Assembly (NCBI GenBank): GCA_014762645.1
Contig: JABURP010000082.1
Location: 1 to 57,394 of the forward strand
Source: Crocinitomicaceae bacterium
Lineage (GTDB): Bacteria > Bacteroidota > Bacteroidia > Flavobacteriales_D > Crocinitomicaceae
Length of the DNA: 57,394 nucleotides
Reading direction: 5' to 3'
The notes under the pieces are model-generated. The model saw nothing but the letters and a program-made list of their open reading frames with translations, was not told the origin of the DNA and searched no databases. The position numbers were made by a program, and so were the translations under genes. This document shows, one piece after another, positions 34,573 to 42,718 of this stretch (the stretch's first letter is position 1; each line of letters starts with the position of its first letter).

Positions 34573-35874
34573 TTACTTAGAATGAAACAGTTCATCCAGT
34601 GCCTCGCAAAACAATGCTGATACATTATCCAGCACTTTTTCTGTGTGAGCAGTTGAAACAAACCCTACCTCATAACCTGAAGGTCCAAGATAGATCCCCT
34701 TATCCAGTAAAATTGAATATAGCTTTTTGAAATCATCCATTGATTCAGCTCTGATCTCTGCCGAACTGCGAATGGCATCCACAGTTGAAAAGGCCAACCA
34801 AAAAATTGAGCCAGTGCTGAACATTTCAAACTCATATCCTTTGTTTGAAGCGTGATTATTTATTTTTTCAACGAATTCTTTCGTTCTTTTTTCCTGGTCT
34901 TCATAAAATCCAACTTTAAGACACTCCTTCAACTGCGCAATCCCGGCAGACATAGCCACAGGATTTCCAGAAAGTGTTCCTGCCTGATATACGTCTCCTA
35001 GAGGACTTATCTGATTCATAATCTCATCAGATGCGCCATAAGCACCAACAGGTAAACCTCCACCTACAATCTTACCATAGGTAACGATATCCGGCTTAAT
35101 ATTATAAAGTTCGGCTGCACCTGCAAAAGCCACTCTAAAGCCTGAAATTACCTCATCAAAAAAGAGTAAAATACCGTTCTCAGTACATACTTTCCTCAGA
35201 AACTCCAGGTATGATTTCTTTTGGATTAGAAGCCCATTATTCGCAGGTATGGGTTCAATAATTATACAGGCAATATCATCCCCGTGCTGTCGAATAGCTT
35301 CCTGAACAGCTTCTTCGTCATTTAATGGTAATACAATTGTTTCATTTGAAAAGGCTTCAGGCACACCCGCTGACGAGGATGTTCCGAATGTTGCCAAACC
35401 AGATCCGGCTTTTACTAAAAGTGAATCTGCATGACCGTGATAACATCCGTCAAACTTGATGATCTTATTCCGGCCCGTGTATCCGCGAGCCAACCGAATT
35501 CCGGACATAACTGCTTCTGTTCCACTACTGACAAACCTTATTTTATCAACGTAAGGATTGTTTCTAATAATGAGCTCACCCAGTTCATTCTCCAATTTTG
35601 TCGGTGCTCCAAACGAAGTTCCGTTTTTTAATGCCGACTCAATACTGCTTCGCACCGCAGGGTGATTATGCCCAAGAATTAGCGGTCCCCAACTACAACA
35701 AAAATCTACAAATTCGTTGTTGTCTTCATCCCAAATTCGGCAACCATCTCCTTTTTTAATAAAGAGCGGTACACCATCTACAGATTTAAAAGCCCTAACC
35801 GGAGAGTTTACGCCACCCGGAAAAAGGGACTTCGCTTTCATGAATAATTCTTCAGATTTTTGTCTAGAAATCAT
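34573..35874 (-). CDS. hemL: Glutamate-1-semialdehyde 2,1-aminomutase
   Basis: 433 residues. It makes 5-aminolevulinate from glutamate-1-semialdehyde in the C5 haem pathway. A class III aminotransferase fold with 'SLFPGGVNSPVRAF' at the start, 'VSSGTEAVMSGIRLARG', 'KFDGCYHGHAD', 'FDEVISGFR', and the PLP lysine Lys268 in 'TYGKIVGGGLPVGAYG'. Length is typical. It is divergent from kynU. Confidence 0.97.
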   Translation of the reverse strand: MISRQKSEELFMKAKSLFPGGVNSPVRAFKSVDGVPLFIKKGDGCRIWDEDNNEFVDFCCSWGPLILGHNHPAVRSSIESALKNGTSFGAPTKLENELGELIIRNNPYVDKIRFVSSGTEAVMSGIRLARGYTGRNKIIKFDGCYHGHADSLLVKAGSGLATFGTSSSAGVPEAFSNETIVLPLNDEEAVQEAIRQHGDDIACIIIEPIPANNGLLIQKKSYLEFLRKVCTENGILLFFDEVISGFRVAFAGAAELYNIKPDIVTYGKIVGGGLPVGAYGASDEIMNQISPLGDVYQAGTLSGNPVAMSAGIAQLKECLKVGFYEDQEKRTKEFVEKINNHASNKGYEFEMFSTGSIFWLAFSTVDAIRSSAEIRAESMDDFKKLYSILLDKGIYLGPSGYEVGFVSTAHTEKVLDNVSALFCEALDELFHSK

Positions 35875-35992
35875 ACTTTAATTTGATAGTTCGTATCTTT
35901 GCTGCCATTGGTTTACAAAAGTAACAGATTCGTTGGAGGAAATGTTTTAAGAGGTACGCTAATGAGTAAAATCCAAACATATTGTGCTTAAA

Positions 35993-37285
35993 ATGACAAT
36001 GGTAGCTGAACATAATTCGCTAGAATACGCTAAAAAATTGGACGCTCAAGATCCATTAGCGGCTTACCGTGAGAAATTTTTTATTCCACAGGTCAATGGC
36101 CAGGACAGCATATATTTTACTGGTAATTCTCTGGGCCTGCAACCCAAAACTGTTCGTGATTATATTCAACAAGAACTTGATGATTGGGCAACTTTCGGAG
36201 TAGAGGGTCATTTTGATGCGAAAAATCCGTGGTTTTCGTACCATGAGTTATTGACACCCAAAGCTGCTAAAATTGTAGGAGCCCTGGATTCGGAAGTAGT
36301 TATTACACACAGTTTAACTACCAACCTTCACTTACTGATGGTCTCTTTTTACCGGCCTACAGAGCAACGCTTTAAGATCATTTGCGAAGCTAAAGCCTTT
36401 CCTTCAGATCAGTATGCATTAGAATCACAGGTGAAATTTCACGGCTTTGACCCAAAGGAAGCAATTATTGAAGTTGGACCCAGAGAAGGAGAGCACCACA
36501 TTCGCCATGAGGACATTCTATCTGCCATTGAAACTAATGCAGATTCGCTCGCTTTGGTAATGTTTGGCGGCGTCAATTACTATACGGGTCAATTATTTGA
36601 CATGAAAGATATTACCCGTGCCACCCATGATGTTGGCGCAATAGCAGGATTTGACCTGGCCCATGCAGCAGGTAATGTTGAATTATATTTACACGATTGG
36701 GAGGTAGATTTTGCAGCCTGGTGTTCCTATAAATATTTGAATTCAGGACCTGGTAACGTATCTGGAATTTTTGTGCATCAAAAGCATGAGAACAAACCAG
36801 AACTCCCTCGTTTTGCAGGCTGGTGGGGATATGAAAAAGACACTCGGTTTCAAATGGAAGCCGGTTTTAAACCTATGAAAGGCGCGGAAGGATGGCAGCT
36901 CAGTAATGCCCCGGTTTTAGGTATGGCGGCACACCTTGCTTCACTGGATGTTTTTGATGAAGTCGGAATGAAAAAATTACGGGCTAAAAGTGAACAACTA
37001 ACGGCATATTTAGAAGAAATCATTCAAGACATTTCAAATAGATATCAGGACCAATGTTCATTTGAGATTATTACTCCTAAAGATAAATCTCAGCGTGGCG
37101 CTCAACTATCAATCCTTGCACACGGAAGAGGCAAAGCCATGTTTGAATCACTCACCAAGCAGGGAGTTATAGCCGATTGGCGTGAACCAAACGTCATTCG
37201 TATAGCACCCGTTCCTTTGTACAATTCATTTACAGATATTTACCGCTTTGGTGAATGTTTGGAAAAAGCAATAAGTGAGAAATAA
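35993..37285 (+). CDS. kynU: Kynureninase
   Basis: 430 residues from the ATG at 35993; an in-frame GTG at 35984 and an ATG at 35999 are alternatives. It cleaves kynurenine or 3-hydroxykynurenine to (hydroxy)anthranilate and alanine, with PLP. '[11 protein letters not shown]', '[15 protein letters not shown]', '[14 protein letters not shown]', 'FDLAHAAGN', the PLP lysine Lys247 in '[12 protein letters not shown]', and 'RFAGWWGY' are family hallmarks. It heads a three-gene set with a small membrane protein and kmo. Confidence 0.97.
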   Translation: MTMVAEHNSLEYAKKLDAQDPLAAYREKFFIPQVNGQDSIYFTGNSLGLQPKTVRDYIQQELDDWATFGVEGHFDAKNPWFSYHELLTPKAAKIVGALDSEVVITHSLTTNLHLLMVSFYRPTEQRFKIICEAKAFPSDQYALESQVKFHGFDPKEAIIEVGPREGEHHIRHEDILSAIETNADSLALVMFGGVNYYTGQLFDMKDITRATHDVGAIAGFDLAHAAGNVELYLHDWEVDFAAWCSYKYLNSGPGNVSGIFVHQKHENKPELPRFAGWWGYEKDTRFQMEAGFKPMKGAEGWQLSNAPVLGMAAHLASLDVFDEVGMKKLRAKSEQLTAYLEEIIQDISNRYQDQCSFEIITPKDKSQRGAQLSILAHGRGKAMFESLTKQGVIADWREPNVIRIAPVPLYNSFTDIYRFGECLEKAISEK

Positions 37286-37294
37286 ATAGCTTCT

Positions 37295-37513
37295 ATGGAA
37301 CCTACTTATGACCCACAGTTTTTCGCAGAATACCTCAGTGGTCAAGCTTCAGAAATTAAGCCTATGGTTTCACTTATGGCACAGGTGTTTGCCATACTCG
37401 TTGCCGGTATAATTCTTTGGAGACTGAGTGCCATTTTTGGAAAACGCAACAAAAACAGACGTCAAAGTATCTTTGGAGAATCAAAGTTCCAGAGCTGGAA
37501 AAATAAACGTTAA
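37295..37513 (+). CDS. Small single-span membrane protein between kynU and kmo
   Basis: 72 residues. One hydrophobic segment (about 24-43, 'VSLMAQVFAILVAGIILWRL') is followed by a strongly basic tail (KRNKNRRQ). No family recognised. It starts nine bases after kynU and its TAA overlaps the kmo ATG by one base. Tight coupling on both sides argues that it is a real gene. It might recruit the kynurenine enzymes to the membrane, but that is guesswork. Confidence 0.75.
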   Translation: MEPTYDPQFFAEYLSGQASEIKPMVSLMAQVFAILVAGIILWRLSAIFGKRNKNRRQSIFGESKFQSWKNKR

Positions 37514-38856
37514 TGGAAAAAAAAGCGATCATTGTTGGAGCTGGATTAGTGGGATCATTATGGGCGGTTTACCTTGCCAAAGCAGGATACAAAGTTCGAA
37601 TTTATGAACGGCGTTCGGATATTCGTAAAGCGGAAATATCTGCCGGGAAATCAATAAATCTTGCCTTGTCCAACCGGGGTTGGAAAGCCCTGAGAGAAGT
37701 AGGTGTAGATAAAGAGATAGAACCTATTGCTATTCCCATGTATGGGAGGATGATGCATGATTTGGAAGGAAACCAAACCCATCAACCTTATGGTAAAGAA
37801 GGTCAGGCTATTTACTCCGTATCACGCGGCGACTTAAATGCCAAAATGATGGATATTGCAGAAAAACATGGTGGCGCAGAAATCTTTTACAACCATCCTT
37901 GTGTAGATGTTGAGTTGGACGAAGGAATTGTTCACATAAAGAATGAGGACACCGGAGAAGTATTCCAGGATCAGGCAGATGTCGTGTTTGGAGCAGATGG
38001 AGCGTTTTCTGCCGTACGTTATAATGGCATGCAAAAAATGGATCGCTTTGACTATTCACAAGATTACATTGATGATGGCTATCGTGAATTACTTTTACCC
38101 GCTAATGAAGATGGTTCCTATAAGTTAGATAAAAACGCGTTACACATATGGCCTCGAGGAAGATTCATGCTGATAGCACTGGCCAATGATGACGGTTCTT
38201 TTACATGTACGTTATTCATGCCGTTTGAAGGAGAAAATTCATTTTCTCAGTTAAAAACAGATGAAGATGTTGATCGCTTCTTCAAAGATACCTTCCCTGA
38301 TTTTTATGAAATGTTTCCGGGATTAATTGACAGTTGGCACGATCATCCACTTTCTTCATTGGCGATTATCAGATGTTATCCCTGGACCCGTGGAAAAGTT
38401 GCTCTTATGGGAGATGCGGCACATGCTACCGTACCTTTTTACGGACAAGGCATGAATGCAGGTTTTGAAGATTGCACAGTTATGTGGGAATTAATGCAAA
38501 AGCACAATGAAAACTGGCCGGTAATATTCAAAGAATACCAGGAAACCAGAAAGCCTGATGGAGATGCTGTTCAAGATTTGTCCGTTCATAACTATTATGT
38601 AATGCGGGATTATGTAGCCGACAAACGCTTTCTTTTACAAAAGAAAATTGAAGAGCGTTTTAGCAAACTGTACCCAGACAAGTGGATTCCGTTATATAGT
38701 CAGGTTACATTCACCTCAATCCGATATTCAGATGCCTGGAAAGCAGGTTTGAAACAAGATCAAATTATGGAGCGAGTCATGGATCGACCTGATATTGAAG
38801 AAGTCTGGGACTCGAAGGAGGTGGAAGAAGCCATCCTGAAATTGGTGGACGCGTAA
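37513..38856 (+). CDS. kmo: Kynurenine 3-monooxygenase
   Basis: 447 residues. It is a flavoprotein that hydroxylates kynurenine at C3 with NADPH and O2. The FAD-binding 'VGAGLVGSLWAVYLAKAGY' (about 9-27) is the dinucleotide fold, with 'YERR' closing it. 'INLALSNRG' and 'GDAAHATVPFYGQGMNAGFEDC' are the family's signature regions. The C-terminal hydrophobic anchor of the eukaryotic enzyme is absent. Translationally coupled to the upstream membrane protein. Confidence 0.97.
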   Translation: MEKKAIIVGAGLVGSLWAVYLAKAGYKVRIYERRSDIRKAEISAGKSINLALSNRGWKALREVGVDKEIEPIAIPMYGRMMHDLEGNQTHQPYGKEGQAIYSVSRGDLNAKMMDIAEKHGGAEIFYNHPCVDVELDEGIVHIKNEDTGEVFQDQADVVFGADGAFSAVRYNGMQKMDRFDYSQDYIDDGYRELLLPANEDGSYKLDKNALHIWPRGRFMLIALANDDGSFTCTLFMPFEGENSFSQLKTDEDVDRFFKDTFPDFYEMFPGLIDSWHDHPLSSLAIIRCYPWTRGKVALMGDAAHATVPFYGQGMNAGFEDCTVMWELMQKHNENWPVIFKEYQETRKPDGDAVQDLSVHNYYVMRDYVADKRFLLQKKIEERFSKLYPDKWIPLYSQVTFTSIRYSDAWKAGLKQDQIMERVMDRPDIEEVWDSKEVEEAILKLVDA

Positions 38857-38903
38857 TTTTTTGTAACTTGTAACGTACTAATAACCTGTATACCTGCATT
38901 CTA

Positions 38904-39740
38904 ATGAAAAGAGTTGTCTTTATAGTAACATTGATCCTTGCTTCATCAATTTCCTACTCTCAAATAGGTAGTGGAATTGAAAAGCGCGATAAGAAAAGAA
39001 AGAGCGGATCTCCCTGGGGTAAAAACAGGAGAGATGCAATCTATAGTCATAGCCAAAGTAATTACCGCCCGTTTGGTTGGTATGTCAACCCTGGTGTTAC
39101 CTATATGTTTGGTAATTCAGCAGATGATCCAAATGACGGTTCGTACGATTTGACACCAAGTGGTTTACCAGGTTATTACATCGAAGGCGGTTTTGCGTTT
39201 CTCATGAAGCAAATCAACAAATCTGTTCACTATTTTGACGTTGGATTAGGTGTTAAACATTTTGGTGGGCAGGAAAAGTATGATGACGGTGTCACCAAAA
39301 TGCGTGGACAATTCAATTTTGGAAATGTATTTCTGAGAGCAGGTGTACATAACTGTTGGCAGCTTTCTATGTACAATTTTATTGACCAATCCCTTGGTAT
39401 AAATGTGGATTATCGCATTTACGGAGGGAAGGATGACCCAGACTACACTTCACCGGGAGGAAATACCAACACAGGTAAACTGGTTGCTCAGCTCAATTAC
39501 TCCATTGGTTGGGGTATTAAAGTCCGAGATGGATTCTTTATTATTCCGACGATACAAACACCTATTTTTACCGGCGTTCCTTTTCGGGACTTAAACCCCG
39601 GGCATTCCTGGTTTTCCAGTCGTTATCAACCGGCCATTTTCACGATAAAATTTGGATGGTTATTCCGCAAAAAGGGTTGTCCTAAGGTTTACGATAATGG
39701 TGAAGGCAAACAACAATCTGATCAATATCAGATGCAATAG
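38904..39740 (+). CDS. Putative outer-membrane protein
   Basis: 278 residues. Signal peptide 'MKRVVFIVTLILASSISYSQ'. Next comes a short basic segment (about 25-45). The remainder is Gly- and aromatic-rich alternating strands ('GWYVNPGVTYMFGN', 'FDVGLGVKHFGGQ', 'FGNVFLRAGVHNCWQLS', 'PAIFTIKFGWLF'), consistent with a small barrel. Two Cys (in 'VHNCWQ' and 'KGCPK') are unexplained. No named family. It is 47 bases after kmo and may or may not share its transcript. Confidence 0.65.
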   Translation: MKRVVFIVTLILASSISYSQIGSGIEKRDKKRKSGSPWGKNRRDAIYSHSQSNYRPFGWYVNPGVTYMFGNSADDPNDGSYDLTPSGLPGYYIEGGFAFLMKQINKSVHYFDVGLGVKHFGGQEKYDDGVTKMRGQFNFGNVFLRAGVHNCWQLSMYNFIDQSLGINVDYRIYGGKDDPDYTSPGGNTNTGKLVAQLNYSIGWGIKVRDGFFIIPTIQTPIFTGVPFRDLNPGHSWFSSRYQPAIFTIKFGWLFRKKGCPKVYDNGEGKQQSDQYQMQ

Positions 39741-39816
39741 ACTGTTAAAAAATTCCAATTATTTGTTGATCCATGTTGCAACATTTTTTGGTTTTTAATC
39801 CCTAATTTTGGAACTT

Positions 39817-40245
39817 ATGGAAATGCACACATTCTCAGCCGGAACTGTTGAACGAATCGGTAACGTAATGAAAATTGTATACAAAAAGGATTCGGAGATT
39901 ACCTTAAGTGACATGAAAGAAATCACGGTAATCCGGGAGCAACTTTTTGGCAATGAAAAATACGTCACTTTGATTGATCTAACGGACGATAACATTGATA
40001 TGTCGGACGAGGCTAAGCGGTATGTGACGAACAACAAAAAGATCAAGGAGCTTAGAATTGCTGAGGTCTTGTTGGTAAAGAATTTTGCCCATAGATTAGG
40101 GGTGCATACTTACGTCAAAATTTTCAGATTTAACGATAAGGTCACCGTGATGACCAAAGAGGAAAATGCTCTGCACTGGTTAAATAATCAGTACAAAAAG
40201 TATTTTGAAAAAAACAAAAAAGATATTCCTGTAGAGGAGTATTAA
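39817..40245 (+). CDS. STAS/SpoIIAA-like protein
   Basis: 142 residues from the ATG at 39817 (another at 39823; an in-frame TTG lies at 39808). Soluble. Strand-helix order 'VMKIVYKKDSEI', 'YVTLIDLTDDNIDMSDEAKRYV', 'IAEVLLVKNFAHRLGVHTYVKI', 'ENALHWLNNQYKKYF' resembles SpoIIAA/STAS-type proteins. Its plan is like the protein at 11773, though identity is low by eye. No kinase gene is adjacent. Function unknown. Confidence 0.65.
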   Translation: MEMHTFSAGTVERIGNVMKIVYKKDSEITLSDMKEITVIREQLFGNEKYVTLIDLTDDNIDMSDEAKRYVTNNKKIKELRIAEVLLVKNFAHRLGVHTYVKIFRFNDKVTVMTKEENALHWLNNQYKKYFEKNKKDIPVEEY

Positions 40246-40280
40246 AAAACCCACCGCGATTTTCACCGGGTGGGCCTTTC
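40244..40280. terminator. Terminator between STAS-like and TonB-like genes
   Basis: CCCACC (40250-40255) and GGTGGG (40269-40274) form a stem; A6 on the left gives T6 for the minus-strand gene, and a weaker T stretch follows on the plus strand. It lies between convergent genes. Confidence 0.7.
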
Positions 40281-40298
40281 ATCTTACTAATTCAAAAA

Positions 40299-41006
40299 TT
40301 ACTTCAATTTAAAATGTATGGGTAGTGTGTAACGCACCCTAACTGTTTTTCCCATGTGTTCACCGGGAATCCATTTTGGCATACTTCCCACCACTCGCTT
40401 AGCCTCTCTTGAGAGGTCATCATGCGGAGCTTTACTCGTCAGAAGTTCAGATACAGAACCGTCCCTGTTTACCACGAAATGCACATAAACTATTCCCTCT
40501 ATGCCCATATCCTTTGGCAACTCAGGGTAATTAATGTTTTTCTGAATGAACTCAAACATAGCTGTTTCTCCACCTGGAAATTCAGGCATACGTTCAGACC
40601 ACCCTAATGGATCATCCGAATTCAAAGGCTCTTCTTCAAGTCCCATGTCAATTCCACCATAAGGGTCTCCATCACCTTCTACACTAATGGTTTCATTCCC
40701 TTCAGCAATCAAAGGATTTCCCTCTACAGTTAACTTCTTGACAATTTTTATTTTCTCAATCTGGTCAAGATTTACCACTTTGGCAGTTTTCTGTTTTTCC
40801 TTTATGATTTTATAATCAAAATCTTCCGGAATGTCCAGGATTGTGGTTCCGTTATGCTCATCAGGTTCGTGAACATATTCATCAGGTACGGCAGACGAAT
40901 ATTCAAACGCTGCCAAACACATTGATCCAGATATGAGTAACCCAATCTGGAAAAAAGCGAACCTCTTGCGTTCAAGGTTGGCCTTCTTACTTTTTTTTGC
41001 GATCAT
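40299..41006 (-). CDS. TonB C-terminal domain protein (energy transducer)
   Basis: 235 residues. After a basic start, residues about 18-35 form one inner-membrane anchor ('FFQIGLLISGSMCLAAF'). A periplasmic linker follows, acidic rather than the usual Pro-rich. The C-terminal 90 residues are a TonB domain: 'FPGGETAMFEFIQKNINYP', 'GIEGIVYVHFVVNRDGSV', 'LPIHFKLK'. It would couple proton motive force to outer-membrane receptors, but no ExbB/ExbD or receptor gene is adjacent. Confidence 0.88.
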   Translation of the reverse strand: MIAKKSKKANLERKRFAFFQIGLLISGSMCLAAFEYSSAVPDEYVHEPDEHNGTTILDIPEDFDYKIIKEKQKTAKVVNLDQIEKIKIVKKLTVEGNPLIAEGNETISVEGDGDPYGGIDMGLEEEPLNSDDPLGWSERMPEFPGGETAMFEFIQKNINYPELPKDMGIEGIVYVHFVVNRDGSVSELLTSKAPHDDLSREAKRVVGSMPKWIPGEHMGKTVRVRYTLPIHFKLK

Positions 41007-41103
41007 AATTATAAGATTTAATTAAACAATTACCAGCAAAGTTGCAATCGTTATGCCAAATCTTTAATTGATTGATCTTATGATTGTTACGAGTGTTAAA
41101 ACG

Positions 41104-41571
41104 TTAATTTTTTGTTAATGGCTGTTGATTAGGTTCCCTTCTGAATCGATAAATTGCAAAGGATAAGAGATTTCCCGCAATAATAAACAAGCCCATACAT
41201 ATCCATACAAATCCCCATTGGCTAAAATCGAAGCCTTCCGGATTTGAAATGGTCAGCATATCTACAACAAGAATAACCAATCCAACACCTGTAAGTCCAA
41301 TGGCTATATTCTTCACCACTCGTTCAGTAGATTTGTAGACAGCAATTATCTGAAGTACCATAATTGCCAGAATAAATGGTAAAGTTATCACTGCGGCCAG
41401 GAAGGTAATTGTCGGAACCAGTGTTATATCATCATAGTACACTTTATCGAATTCATTCAGCTCTGTCAGATGAATGTTTTCGTTGGCGTTATAGATGCGG
41501 ATACCAAAATATATAGAGATAACACACATCAAAAATGTTATGGCAATTAATGCTATGTGCTTCTTATGCAT
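41104..41571 (-). CDS. Four-helix integral membrane protein, unknown function
   Basis: 155 residues with hydrophobic segments at about 6-26, 50-75, 88-106 and 119-143, and a basic C-terminus. No family recognised. It faces away from the RidA-family gene; the two starts are about 80 bases apart. Confidence 0.6.
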   Translation of the reverse strand: MHKKHIALIAITFLMCVISIYFGIRIYNANENIHLTELNEFDKVYYDDITLVPTITFLAAVITLPFILAIMVLQIIAVYKSTERVVKNIAIGLTGVGLVILVVDMLTISNPEGFDFSQWGFVWICMGLFIIAGNLLSFAIYRFRREPNQQPLTKN

Positions 41572-41651
41572 ATTGCAAATATACTAGAGTTTGCAGGAAT
41601 TTCAATGATCCTAATCCAATATCAATTGATATATTTGCAGTAAAATTTGCT

Positions 41652-42080
41652 ATGTCAGACAAGATCAGTGCTCAAAATGCACCAAAACCAGTGGGACTTT
41701 ATCCGCATGCAAGAAAAGTAGGGAATCTTCTTTTTCTTTCAGGCGTTGGACCACGTGTGGCCGGATCTGATAAAAACGATTCTGCCGTTCCGGGTTTGGA
41801 ACTAGATCACAACGGTAATTTCAAGTCATTTGACTTTGAAGCGCAATGCCGTTCTGTTTTTGACAATGTTAAAGCGGTTCTGGAAGCGTCCGGATCATCC
41901 TGGGATAAGCTGGTAGATGTCACTGTATTTCTGGTGAACATGAAACGTGATTTTCACACTTATAATAAAGTATACGCAGAGTACTTTAAGGATAATCAAC
42001 CTTGTCGTACCACTGTAGAAATAAACAGCTTACCTACGCCGATTGCCATTGAACTGAAGTGCATAGCGACAATTGATTAA
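41652..42080 (+). CDS. RidA-family deaminase, resembles 2-aminomuconate deaminase
   Basis: 142 residues from the ATG at 41652; the frame is open upstream but the family N-terminus begins here. RidA/YjgF proteins are small trimers that hydrolyse enamines and imines. 'LYPHARKVGNLLFLSGVGPR', 'GLELDHNG', 'VFLVNMKRDFHTYNKVYAEYF' and 'RTTVEINSLPTPIAIELKCIA' resemble the 2-aminomuconate deaminases of bacterial kynurenine/2-nitrobenzoate pathways (AmnD/NbaF) more than generic RidA, and the conserved RTTVE arginine is present. With kynU and kmo 3 kb upstream, a role in degrading 3-hydroxyanthranilate-derived aminomuconate is plausible. A general RidA role remains possible. Confidence 0.75.
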   Translation: MSDKISAQNAPKPVGLYPHARKVGNLLFLSGVGPRVAGSDKNDSAVPGLELDHNGNFKSFDFEAQCRSVFDNVKAVLEASGSSWDKLVDVTVFLVNMKRDFHTYNKVYAEYFKDNQPCRTTVEINSLPTPIAIELKCIATID

Positions 42081-42092
42081 ACAAACATTATC

Positions 42093-42677
42093 ATGATAGG
42101 ACTAATTATTAAAATACTATTATCATTAACCTCTCTAGCGTTTACGATCTATCTATTTAATGACGGTTCCTGGGTTTGGGGAAGTTTCATGATTTTAGTA
42201 ACTGCATTTTTTACACTTTTTATTTTTAGAAATCAAAATATTATTCTTGCTGCGCTTCAAATGCGACAACAGAATATTGAGAAGGCACAAAAACATCTCG
42301 CCCGAATCAAACAACCGCAATTTCTTTTTAAAGGGCAACGCGCTTATTACTATTATCTTTTGGCTCTCGCCAGTCAACAGGAGGTTAAAATGTCTCAAAC
42401 GGAGTCTTTGCTGCGAAAAGCAATGAATATTGGGCTTAAAAAAGATCACGACAAAGCCATGGCCAAGATCAATATAGCTGCCATCTGCATGCAAACGGGT
42501 CGTAGAAGAGAAGCCGAAACACTTTTGAATGACGCTAAAAAACTGGACTCAAAAGGCATGCTTACTGAATACATCAAAGGGATGAAAAAGCAAATGGGTA
42601 AAGCTACTTCTCGTAATCAGCTACGTATGGCCCAAATGAATAAAGGAAAAAAGGTGGCGAATAAGAAAATGCGCTAA
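42093..42677 (+). CDS. Membrane-anchored TPR-like protein
   Basis: 194 residues. Two hydrophobic segments at the N-terminus (about 2-22 and 27-46), then helix pairs with TPR-like spacing ('GQRAYYYYLLALASQ', 'AKINIAAICMQTGRRREAETLLNDAKKLD') and a very basic tail ending KKMR. Function unknown. It starts 13 bases after the RidA-family gene, so probably co-transcribed. Confidence 0.7.
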   Translation: MIGLIIKILLSLTSLAFTIYLFNDGSWVWGSFMILVTAFFTLFIFRNQNIILAALQMRQQNIEKAQKHLARIKQPQFLFKGQRAYYYYLLALASQQEVKMSQTESLLRKAMNIGLKKDHDKAMAKINIAAICMQTGRRREAETLLNDAKKLDSKGMLTEYIKGMKKQMGKATSRNQLRMAQMNKGKKVANKKMR

Positions 42678-42718
42678 TACGCAACTATTTCGCTTTATTC
42701 CTTTTCTCTTCTCATTTA

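Noticed and set aside
35894-35901. TATCTTTG upstream of kynU
   Set aside because: A perfect -7 match but without any TTG at the -33 position; too weak to list.
37808-38059. Short antiparallel frames inside kmo
   Set aside because: No signal, domain or start context; they overlap a conserved gene entirely.
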